Shown one piece after another: positions 21,189 through 31,800 of a DNA stretch of 64,000 nucleotides. How positions within the stretch are numbered: position 1 is the stretch's first letter; each line of letters starts with the position of its first letter. The position numbers and the translations under genes are program-made. Origin of the DNA: Aplectana chamaeleonis (taxonomy: Eukaryota; Nematoda; Chromadorea; Rhabditida; Cosmocercidae); the NCBI GenBank assembly GCA_029168955.1, contig JAPDOI010000211.1:1182215-1246214 (forward strand), in the 5' to 3' direction. Under the pieces are notes generated by a model that was not told the DNA's origin, did no database searches, and saw only the letters and a list, made by a program, of their open reading frames with translations.

Positions 21189-21229
21189 GTAGATACCCAT
21201 ACCTTTTTCGCAAAGCTCCAAAACCGCTT

Positions 21230-22290
21230 ATATTTTCGTTCAGCGGTGTCCGTAGCAAAATCCGGATGTCAGACTCGGAGACAGCGGGCGAGAATTTACT
21301 AGAAAACACTCATCTTCTTTGAAATGATGGGGATGGCCCTGCGAGGTTCCCTAGTAAGGAGATTGCCAGTTTTCCTTCATTTTTTAAATCTGTAATTCCT
21401 GGAAAGCCACGTTCAGTTCACGTGATTGCGAGAGTTCTCCCTCAATCATGCAGGCCTTTGGTCATAGTCTGGGATTTCTTTTGATCCACCAGCAACTTGT
21501 GACCTTGCGGGATCGATTGGGTGGTCAAAGGGCGGGCTGTTGGGCGTTTCGAAAACCTGGATCGATCAATCGGCTGTGGCCATGTGTGCAGACGGGTTCC
21601 AATTTTCCCTCGTTATCCACTCCAAGTTGTCTCCTGTCCACTTTTTTTCTGGAAGTGGTTACATTCCAGTACAGATTAGGATACTCTCTTCTTTCTGAGC
21701 ATCCTCCTTTCAATTGTTTTTAGATCTTCCTTTGTACAATGAATTTTGCTCCTCGAAAAACTTTTTTTGCCAATATAACATGAAGCAAAAATAAAAGCTC
21801 TTTGCAGAGTTCGATGACTTTCTGGGCTTTTTCGAGGAACACCTGGCATCAGGCGACCTATAAAGATTCTTAGGTCGAATTTGAATTAGAACTGTGAGAT
21901 ACCGGAAACTCTAGACGAACTTCATCTTCAATTCCGAGATGGTCCCCGGGAAGAGCTGGAATGGCAAAAAATTGGGAAAATGTTCCAGAAGTACGCGAAA
22001 TCCTGTACTCTCATCACCATATCTCTTTACTCTAGTAGGAACTGTTTGTTGGCACAACGTAATCTTTTTCGCCTTCAAAATTCTCATTTCTCGATTGCTC
22101 TGTTCTTTCCTTCGCAACCTAGCTAGCTAATACTGTTTTGCATAAAATATTCTTCCATTATCAACTGACCTGATTTTCACCGGTCTTATCCACCGAGGGC
22201 ATGCTCATCCAACCGGACAACTAGTACATACCAGAAATTAATCTCACTGAAATAAAATCAAGTCCGTGGCTTGTTTCGTCTAGAAAAAAA
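21230..22290. other. No gene seen; dispersed repeat near the start
   Basis: About 21235-21360 resembles 33135-33245 (CAGCGGTGTCCGTAGCAAAA and TGCGAGGTTCC words). The remainder is plain AT-rich sequence with short open frames of no distinguishing quality. Confidence 0.3.
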
Positions 22291-22298
22291 AACATTAA

Positions 22299-22740
22299 AA
22301 GGCAGCGTTCACGATGATCATCATCGGTGACTATTCACAGTGAAATGTTAGGCGAGAAGGATCCTGGGCTCCCAGTGTCGAAAGAACGGTAGAAAACGAG
22401 CCAGGATTGGCAAAATAGCGGCTGCAAACAAGCGTTTTAGAGTCACGCCTGGTGCCCCAGATCCGCCCCCTCGAAATGAACAATTGAAGACTCAGATTAC
22501 AGGAATGATCAAGTCAAGGAAGTGCTGATAAGTGAGCTGATCGCTTCATTGCACTGATAGGTATCATCCTTCTAGCGGTCAATTCCTCCACGCTCAAAAT
22601 CAACGTAAACAAGAGAGGGCCTATTTTGGCTCAAAAACGCCTCTTTCGTGTCCTTTTTAAGCATGCCTTGCTATGTAGGGCACCAGACCTTCCGCAAACC
22701 GTGGAGATAGCGGAAGTGAAATTTATCGTGAACACTGCTT
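22299..22740. mobile_element. TTAA-flanked element with AGGCAGCGTTCACGAT ends, copy A
   Basis: The left end AGGCAGCGTTCACGATGATC follows TTAA (22295-22298). The right end, complement of ATCGTGAACACTGCTT, is followed by TCAA, a mutated TTAA. The interior matches the copy at 55050-55473 over its whole length, sharing ATGAAGACTCAGAT-like and GCATGCCTTGCTAT words. Short open frames are shared chance frames. Piggybac-like by duplication, non-autonomous. Confidence 0.75.
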
Positions 22741-22789
22741 TCAAGTCTCTACCGCGGCGGGCGAGAGAAGAGGACAGCGGGTCAGCTTA

Positions 22790-23110
22790 TCATACCGCCA
22801 GCCGCCGGTGAGGTTTAAACCGCCCACGCCAGCCGCGGGTGAGATTTAACTACTTCTTTCTGGAGGAAACAAGCTACGGACTCAACAATAAGTCGTTTTA
22901 GTACGGTTTTCCGCCGTTACTTCGTAATTTATATATCCTAGCTCCCTCATTTTGAGCCGGTCAGAAGTAAAGCTCATAGGGCTTACCATGTCAAAATCTC
23001 TTTATCACTGTCATATTTTTCCATGACCAACCGCTTCTGCTGCAGACTTCCGCCCGAACTCACCCGAGCAAGCTAGGCTACAGGAGTCCAGTTTTTTGAA
23101 TGTTTCTGGA
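22790..23110. repeat. Dispersed repeat with CCAGCCGCGGGTGAG words
   Basis: CGCCAGCCGCCGGTGAGGTT and CCAGCCGCGGGTGAGATTTA are followed by a GGAGGAAACAAGCTACGGAC segment. Similar order is found at 49350-49440. A later segment, TCAAAATCTCTTTATCACTG and CATGACCAACCGCT, matches 33275-33325. Confidence 0.5.
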
Positions 23111-23307
23111 GAGAATTTCGCGCTGATCACAATGGCGCCTTTAGAAGCGCTCAGAACCCATTGCGATTTATGGCCCCTAAAAATTTGAATTTTAACGGTG
23201 AGAGATTCGTGGACGAGTTGGCCTGTTTTCCTCGTCGTTCGCAGCCGTCGCGCTTAGGAACGGGCCATACTATAAAGCTAGGCAGATAACAAATGTAAGA
23301 ACGTAGA

Positions 23308-23830
23308 TTTTGATTTGATTGATTTGATTTATTACACGGTAGCGCCGTGTCAAAGACAACAAAAAAGAACGGCAAACCCAACGGCAATTAAGAGACTAAA
23401 GGCACCAAAATTAGTCGAACAGCAATAATAAAGCAAATGGATCAACTGACTATTAGGCATACACCGGCATCATGAAGAAAGGAGATCTTGCAAACATAAC
23501 TCTGGGACAACAGATAACACTCAAGTGTCTTTTTGAATTCACTGAGTTTCCCACTACCAAACCTGACCGAAGTAGTTTACTGAATTCAGACCCCGCCCTA
23601 TTGGCAAATAAGTGCTGTCGTACATTCCGCCTGGCCCCAATGAGGCCTAATTTCACCGGTGCTCCCCGAGTGGTTGATGGTCCAAGGTTGAACAACCGGC
23701 TAGCCTTGATACCAGCACTCCCATGATTGATCTTATACATCATTATCATATCAAACCTTCTTCTCCTGTGCTCTAGAGTGGTTAGGCCCAATTTAGCGTT
23801 TCTGGTGACATGACACACGTTACGATTAGT
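23308..23830 (-). pseudogene. 3' end of a CR1/jockey-like LINE (reverse transcriptase C terminus)
   Basis: The minus-strand frame 23818-23453 reads LGLTTLEHRRRRFDMIMMYK, then SRLFNLGPSTTRGAPVKLGL, then FANRAGSEFSKLLRSGLV and KRHLSV. This order of motifs is the well-known region after the reverse-transcriptase core of non-LTR retrotransposons. Downstream comes a 3' tail ending in a TAATAAATCAAATCAATCAA repeat, typical of LINE tails. The polymerase core with the catalytic aspartates is absent, so this is a 5'-truncated copy. Confidence 0.85.
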
Positions 23831-23884
23831 CTGAAATCATGATCAAAATTTTGATCAAAATCCATGGCGCGTCTCAACCCAATT

Positions 23885-24037
23885 GAGACCCAAGCCCTCG
23901 AAGTGGGCGGAGGGAGTGGGTGCTCGATTTTTCCCGCTTATCCTGAAGGGCTGATATTCTGCGTTTGGCAGGGTTGCTACTCACCGCGGCCGGACCATAA
24001 TATCAAAATTTACCTACCAGCTTGGACTGTGTCTTTG
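23885..24037 (-). repeat. Fragment of the 12967-13377 TTAA element
   Basis: On the minus strand it contains GTCCAAGCTGG, TTTTGATATTATGGTCC and AGTAGCAACCCTGCCAA, matching the left half of the 12967 element in order. The AGGCA end and the TTAA are not clear. Confidence 0.55.
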
Positions 24038-24241
24038 GGCGCATACAGTAATATTATTATTATTCCAGCAAACCCGATTTTTTCGTATATTTAAGACAAA
24101 ATATATTCACGCTTAGCCCCCCTCCCTTCAAATAGCCCTAGGGACGAGGTTTTGGCGGAAATTCTACCACTGGAGTCGGAAAGCTCATCGGATCATGTCA
24201 TCCATTCATTCTAATTGGAAATCGTGATGTTAGTTCTGGAT

Positions 24242-25361
24242 CAGGGATGTGCGTAATTACGACTAACGTCTAACGAATTTAACGACTAACGGGCTTTTTG
24301 GGTGTTACGACTAACGTCTAACGAAATGAAAAATATTTTCGTAAGCAATCCCAAAATTCGTTAGAAACTCAATAACATTCACATCGAGCTCCAACCCATG
24401 GATTACATCAGGATTGATACATATATGTAGTTTCCTGTTGCTTGTTCGAGGTGGGTGTTGCAGAATAAATTAATCCTTTGATATTTATTTTTTATACTGA
24501 CACTGATTCGCATTTCTGGAATCCGACATTATGACCCCAACCGAACGCTGCGCAAGATCCGGCGCAGTCTTTGTGCGACCGGGGTCGCGCGACTTTATGG
24601 TAGGGTTACTTTACTAGTTCCCACACAGATCGACTCCAACTGAGATTTTTATAGAGGGCACTATCAGAGGTGATACGAGGACTACGCTAAGCATTAGCGA
24701 TCTGCGGTACTTATTACTTTTACACCACGAAAATCTAATGTTAGTACTAAGTACTTAATGCTTCGAGATATGGGATTTCTATAAAGTGGTGTTGGAACAC
24801 CTCAGTGGGCGAAATTTTCATTTGGGTGCTAATTTCTTCCGACCTTTCCCCCATTATGGAAACAAGCTCTAAACCACGCGCGCGCTCTGCTCGCGACGAT
24901 GAGCAAAGAACAATTAGTGCAAAGTCGGTGCAGTTCTCCGTGTTGTCACCATGGTCTTAATTTTATATAACTTCGTATAGCGCTAAACGGCAATTTTTTG
25001 AAGAAACGAAGAGCTTAAGGTTTCTTCTGTTTTCACATATTCTTTTCTCGCCGAAAAAAGACAAAATCGATAAACACAAACACTCGAGTATTGGGTTTTT
25101 ATTTATATTTTTAATTGTTTTACAGCTCAATCTAAGTTCTTTACCGAGAATGTTTTATGTGTTTAATGGCCATGAATGTTTTGGAAAACACACATCTCTT
25201 CATGCATTTCTTCTTTTCTTAATCATAAGGGTTTTTCTGCCTAAACTCTGCTTATTTGCAAAGCCTAGATTTTTCAACGATTACCGATTAACGACTAACG
25301 AGGGTTTTGGCCAGTTGAACGACTAACGAATTCCAAAATTTCTTTATTACGTTTATCCCTG
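24242..25361. mobile_element. hAT-like non-autonomous element, 1120 bases, ACGACTAACG words
   Basis: The ends CAGGGATGTGCGTAATTACG and TTACGTTTATCCCTG are inverted. Flanks TTCTGGAT and TTCTGAAA agree at six of eight bases, an 8-base duplication. Both tips repeat ACGACTAACG and GTCTAACGAA. The first 11 bases differ by one from the element at 17027, but the repeated word is wholly different. No transposase is visible in the AT-rich middle. Confidence 0.75.
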
Positions 25362-25452
25362 TTCTGAAATAAGGTCTTCAATCGAAAATCGTTATTCCCG
25401 CAGGTGCCAACCTAGTTGCACCCTCGGCTTCCACGAAAAATGACACCAATCA

Positions 25453-25704
25453 TCACAGAATAGGTGTTGTGCCCCCATATCTATCGCAAAGGAATGCTGC
25501 TGTTGGTATGATGGATGCATATCGATTGGTCTCCTGTCGAATTGAGGTCCCGGCGAGATGAACCGCAATGTGATCAGCGTCCATGCGTGTGTGTAGTTTT
25601 GATCCTTCCATCCTGTTCGCTGTTCCTGTCAGGACACGCCTTTCCTGTTCTGACGGCTGCGGTTTTCCCCACCCTTTTTTCAGCGTCATCCCATTTTTGA
25701 ACAC
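25453..25704 (-). CDS. Uncharacterised 83-codon open frame upstream of the Arg-Gly gene
   Basis: The minus-strand frame starts MFKNGMTLKKGWGKPQP and ends FLCDRYGGTTPIL with TGA. Codon use is even and not repeat-like. It lies about 110 bases from the plus-strand gene start at 25815, in divergent orientation, so a shared promoter region is possible. No splice site, domain or family is recognised. Confidence 0.3.
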   Translation of the reverse strand: MFKNGMTLKKGWGKPQPSEQERRVLTGTANRMEGSKLHTRMDADHIAVHLAGTSIRQETNRYASIIPTAAFLCDRYGGTTPIL

Positions 25705-25814
25705 GTGTCAATATTTTCGATTACCTTATCTTCATTGTTAGCATTTGTAATTGCCATGTGGTGATGTTCATAATGTCCGCATACTTCTAGAGGAACCGGT
25801 GAAGAACGCTGAGT

Positions 25815-28800
25815 ATGGGTCGTGGAAAACGAGGCGTAAAGTAGCGATATCGATTTTGTTTTCATGCTTTTTCTTTGCTGTCAGCTCTTAACAACTGTAA
25901 TTCCAGGGTCGTGGTCGTCGTGGCGGATATGATGACGGTTCTGATGAAACCGGAGGCAACAATAGCTTCAGCAATCCATCTAGTCCAGTGAGTTTCGTTT
26001 TAGTAAAGACCGAATCCCTACGCTGAGGTAATTTCCACTCTACCTTTCTTGAGTGGGTGATGCCGAAATAATGATCAAGCAGTTTTCGCGGATGTGTGAA
26101 TTTTCAAAAACTTCGATATTGTGACTGCCTAGGACCCCCTTCGGTGGAAAGGCCAGCATGTCAGTGCTTCAGGTCCACCAACCTGCAGCAAATATGCTCT
26201 GGCCCAGGGTTGAGCAGGAGTTGCGACTCGGCGCAACGGAAGTCGTAAAACCTTAGGAAATTTATGAAAAAAAAATGAAAATTGAGAGGAGCTCGTACAA
26301 TTTGACCGAAATTTACCACAACTCTGAACATTTTTCAACCACGATCAAAGAGCTTAAGGGCAGCGTGCACGCTCGCAAAAATGGTCGAGATTTCCAGCAT
26401 AAATACTGCAGCTAACCGTCACGGCGGCTGCAGGGCACCTCGTCCATGTCCGCAGGGTGCTTCCTGGTTTGGGGTGGGGATTGAAACCTCCAAGAGGGTT
26501 AGACCCAGTATTGCGTGTGGGAGCCCTATTGCTTCTCAAAAAAGAAAAGACAAGTGAAGCTCAATTTTGGTTGCTTATCGATGCCTTGAATTGGAGGTGG
26601 TGGACGAGTTGTTCGTCACCCTAAAGCACAAATCAACCAATTTTTGATAAGAAAAAGGTCTAGATATAGGTCTCTGTTTACAGAAAGATGAGGCTAATTT
26701 CAATGCACGTTCGCGCATTTGGACGAATCCTAGTGTACACAAATGAGAAAATACTCAGAACGTCGGAGGGCCGCGCCTCTGTACCACCATCAGCGAGGGT
26801 GGGCCTCTCCGCGCCAGGCGCCCTACAGGTCCCCGCCCCAGCCCCATGACTCTATAATAGCCGGGCGCGACGCCCGGACATTATCAAAGCAAAAGCGGCG
26901 CAGGGCTCCCGGGCAGAACAATCTCCACGTTGTCATCAAGCTTAAATGGGATTGGATTCAGCCTTCTATAACGATATCAGGGAACCACCTCCCACACCCG
27001 GGCGAGGTGCTGTACCCTTCTCCAAAATTTTCCAAACCCCACGATGGGTGTCCCATTCAAGCTCTAATCAATAGACTGGGGAACTTACCCTTAGGCCCCG
27101 GTCCTAGTTGGATGAGCCGACGTCTCTAGCCCGGTCGATACATCACGCAGAATGCATTGGAAATGGGATGCAAAATCACTCGGTGTATCCCCCCGCACCC
27201 CCAACACTAGCACTCACCCGGTCGATACGTATGGCAACAACATGGAGTGGTGAAGCTGAAAAATCACTCGATTGTATCCCCGCACCCCCAACCTTTACCG
27301 TCTGATACGTATGTTTAAATGATGGAGTGAGGTTGGAGAAAATCACCTCGGATGTATCCGACGCGGTCGATATCCATGCAATACGTGGATGAGAAAAATC
27401 ACCAGGCGGGCGGGCCGATGATAAAACATTGCGTATCACTAGAAAGCTAACCTTTACTGCTACTTCCGTTACTTCCACCATACTCTTCCTTCACTTATTT
27501 CTCTGAACAGGTGCAATCCTGTGGCAATACGTAATCATCGTCATATCTAGTTGGATACATCGAGTGATTTTCTCAACCTCACTCCATCATTTTAAAACAT
27601 ACGTATCGACCGCTGGTGGGTGCTGGGGAGCGGGGGATACAGATGCAAATAGCATCAACTCTGACCAGGCGCTTATCATACTCCCGCAAAGTGCGCGATG
27701 ATGTAAGTGCACTCAGTGGTGCCCGCATTGAAGCTGGTGCTACCATAAAATTGTGCTCCGTATGTGGCACGGGTTTGATTCTGGCGTTCAGCGTATCATG
27801 CGATTTGCTCGAGCGAAAATGTGTTTCTCTGTTTCGAATTTCCTGCAGTGACCGTTTACGAAATTTGCGGCGCCCCCGCCTCGCGCTCTAATGATTCTCC
27901 TCTCGCAAAACGGCCCCCGTCGCTCGCCCTTGGTCGGAAATTCCCGGGGGCACGGCCCTCCGACGTTCTGAGTATGGGTACTCTTTCGGAATAGACGACC
28001 CACTAGAGAAATTTCATGAAAAATGTTCATCCCAGTAGAGCCGTCGAATGATTTAGTATTTTTTAAACACACTGGACTGTTTGATGTGACCAACCGAGCG
28101 GTTGGTCAAGCCTCAGCAATTGCTGATTTCATTGTGTTTTTTAGTGGGTCGTCTATTCTGAAAGAGCACCAAAATATGAGTTGCACCTCCCGCAGCCGCC
28201 GTGACGGTTAGCTTCGAGTAGCATAAATGGGTCCACACGGCCCTATGCCAGTCGTCAAACGACGTTTGAAGTGTTGAATACCATCCAGGATGACATTATT
28301 TGAGCAGTCATGTCTCAGAACGCCCGTATTTTCACACACCCATTCGAGTAATAGAAATGAAAAGTCAAACTTTGAGATAAAAATAAAATACGATAATTGA
28401 GAGTGCTAGCACTATCAAAAAAGAGTGCAACGAGAGAAACAGCTCTATTCACTTGAGTATAATATGTCTACATTCCGATTAACCCTCGTCCATTTTCAAG
28501 AATGCCGCTATATTCCGGCTGGCTTTCGAAAATGGAGGATTGCATCAGTGCACAAACATGTAATATCCTGGTAAATCGAGCTGTTTTTCTCGTGCACTCC
28601 CTTTTGATAAAGCTATTACCACTCGTATGCTATCACATGTTTTCTCGGAGCTTAACTTTTCATTCTGTTACTAGAAGGGGTGTGAAAATACGGGCGTGCG
28701 TGACATGATTGCTCAAATAATGTCATCCTGGATGGTTTTCAGCGCTTCAAACGTTCACGACATGGTATGGGCCTTGCGGGCCTAGTTATGCTGATATACC

Positions 28801-31800
28801 GACCATGATTGCGAGCGTGTATGCTGCCTTTAACGAAATTTTCATCTCGGAAGGTGGATCGCAAAATTTTGGCAATTTAAAAAATTTCAGTCAACGAAGA
28901 AGGGGATCGTAGCTGCGCCGAAAATTGGCGCAACGGCCTTCTCAACCCTGCTCTGTCCGAAATGTGTTTCCTCGATTTGCCCATTAGGCCCCCTTCATAG
29001 TTGGCCGATAGGCTGTAACCACCCCGGTCGATACGTATACAAAGAACGTAAAGCCCCCGTCAGACTTTGTCGAAAACCTGCTGAGTCCGAATGAGTCCGC
29101 GGCGGAAAAAGTCGTGCTCGACCGTCTGCAACCGACAGTCTCTAGGAACTGGGTGCCCCCAGCGCCACCCAGTTCCTCTGTGAAACACGCAATCGATAGT
29201 AAGCGGCAGCAGTAGGTGGGGCAGAGCGCAGACGACGAGAGTCGGGATGCGGCGGGACTTGGCAGGTCGCAGTCGGCCCAAGAAAATGCAACACCCAAAT
29301 CACGTGAGAAACTCCTATGTCGACCGGATGGGGTGAGGATGATTTCTGGTAGGGACGCAGCGGGACTCAGTCGGTGCATTGGTCCCGCCCTTGCAGAAGG
29401 CATGAGAACCATCAGTTTCAACTGGGAGATTGCAGGTAGGCACCACTCAAAACGTCGGAGGGCCGCGCCCTGTACCGCGCACCACTCAGCGAGGTCTGGG
29501 CCCCCTCCGCGCCAGGCGCCCTCACAGGTCCCCGCCCATGGCTCATAATGGGCGCGACGCCCGGATGCATACACAAAAAGGGGGTGGGCCCGGGCAGAAC
29601 ATCTCTACGGTGTCATCGCTTAAATGATTGATTCATTCTATAACGATCTCCGGGAACCACTCTCTCGCACCCCGGGCGGGTGCTATAATCTCTTCTCTCA
29701 AAATTTTCCAAAACCCCATGGTGGTGTCCCATTCCAAGTCTAATCGATAGACTTGGGAACTTACCTTTACTCCCACCCGGCGAAGTGCGCGATGATGTAA
29801 GTATTTGCTCAGTTGTGCCTGCCAATTGAAATCACTCATAAAATTGTGCTCCGTATGTGGTACTGGGTTTGATTCCTGGCGTTCAACGTGTCATGCGATT
29901 TGCCCGAGCGAACATGTTTTCGGGACAGGGTCTCTCTACATGAGGGAGGAGTTGTCCCGCTTCTTTGGCGACTCTAATTCCACTCGGGACTCACTTCGCT
30001 CGCGTTGAGGCGCGTGACATTTCAAAATTGCCAGAACGAGACAACTCCTCCCTCGGTGCTGTAGACAGCCCCTATCCACCATGTTTTCTTCTCTGTTTCG
30101 AACTTTCCTCGCAGGACCTGGGTTAACGAAATTTGTTGGTGCCCCCGCCTCGCGCCTGTTGATTCTCTGCTTGCAAAACATGGCCCCCGCCGCCTCCCTT
30201 GGTCGAAAATTCCCTAGCACACGGCTCTCCGACGTTCTGAGCAGACGGACCGCAGTCGGACTTAGTGGGTTGATTTTTTTGCACCTCGTCTCCCACGAGT
30301 TCGGTGCGTATCGACCCGGTGGGACACAGTGGTAGATCCACCGATTCTCTGACGGGGGCCTAAAAGGCAGCAACTCGGAGCATTGCTCGACACGCCGCGG
30401 TCGCTTCACGGCTCTCGTAAACAAAATTGTTGATAACCAATTGATAAAGGGTAGGGTGTAGAAGAAGTGGAGGGCCGTGTGTCTTTATTCTGATACCGTC
30501 CGTCTCAAGGGGTCAACAGTTGAGGATCTGCTTGGACATGGGAAAACAGCACCACCGGCGTTCAAGATGTAACGAAATCGGAGTAAAACTTACAAAATTA
30601 TAGAGCCGTGACGTGATCACGTCGTGTCGAGCAATTTTCGGTTGACCTTTACGTTCTTATTCCGTATGCAATGCATGGCTCGCTCAGATCGAAAAAAACC
30701 CCGATGTATCTGGACTGATCCCGCCTGTCCCGTCCTCGGTCGTCCCGGTCGATGCGTATGCTTATTGAGGTGAAAAATCCCACCGTTGTGGACTGCGCCG
30801 TCCGCAGTGCGCTCGAGTGTGCCAGTCTGATCAATAGACATGCAGCCGACCACTAGGACGGTGCTGGATCACTAGGAACGGGAGAGGACGGCGCAGACAG
30901 GCTTTCGGCCGTCTATGACAGAGGCCTCAGTACAGAAATTTGTATGACACACTAGTTGAGGGAGGCACTCTAGATTCAGTTCAAGAATGAATTCAGAACG
31001 CTTTCTCAGAAGTCGAAGTGTTTCTCTATGCTGAATCTCCACGACAACAATGACTTATAACGCTCTCATAGACATATGATATCGGCGCAAATTTTTTCAT
31101 TTTCATTCATGAATCATTCCATTTTCTCGAGTTGCCCCCTGAACTATTGTCAATCCCAGAAGTTGAGGTCTCGCAACCCAGAAAAGCATAAAAGTGTTCG
31201 AAAAAGGTCTAAAAGCAGGTGCAAAACCAGTTGGGGGCTACTCAAGGCTAGTGAAGAATGAATGATACCGCTGTCAGAAGTCGAAGTAATGCCTTGGGGT
31301 TTTACAGAAAACAATTACTGATAATGTTGGGGAGAAATTCTTCTATTTTCATCGCTGAATCTCGGAGTGCCCTCCCCCCAACCAGATATGCGCCTAAACG
31401 CATTTCCAAAACTGCCTGGAAGCATTGCGTAAACTGGTCTAAAATAGTAATGGAGTGCGAAGTCGAAAACTCTGGAAAATTGGCAAGTAAACCCCAGATT
31501 CGTGGTCAGCGCCCCAAAGAGCCCACCTGGTATGGTTGCGAGTGAAATCTGGACCATTCTTTCGAAACGCCCAGCCGAAAATCCCTACAAGTCCAAAACG
31601 GTATCAGTCTGTGCAAAGTTTGGAAAATTGCCTTCATCCAGTTTTGGGCGCTGAACACAGTTTTGAGGTCCTTACAAATCTATTACATCTAGTGCACATG
31701 TAAAAGGTAGTAAAAAAAGTAACAGTAAGAAGAGAGTAACAAATATAGTGGAAGCACACAAAAAAAATCCTAACAAGGGAATCTAAAAGCCGTATTCACT

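Noticed and set aside
28984..29574. The longest open frame in the window (196 codons, minus strand)
   Set aside because: It overlaps a plus-strand region with better splice sites and codon use, runs into a mobile element end, and has no recognisable motif. Likely the shadow of a stop-poor GC-rich stretch.
29803..29900. Functional tRNA gene
   Set aside because: Box words are present but no cloverleaf or acceptor stem forms, and the same segment sits in two mobile elements.
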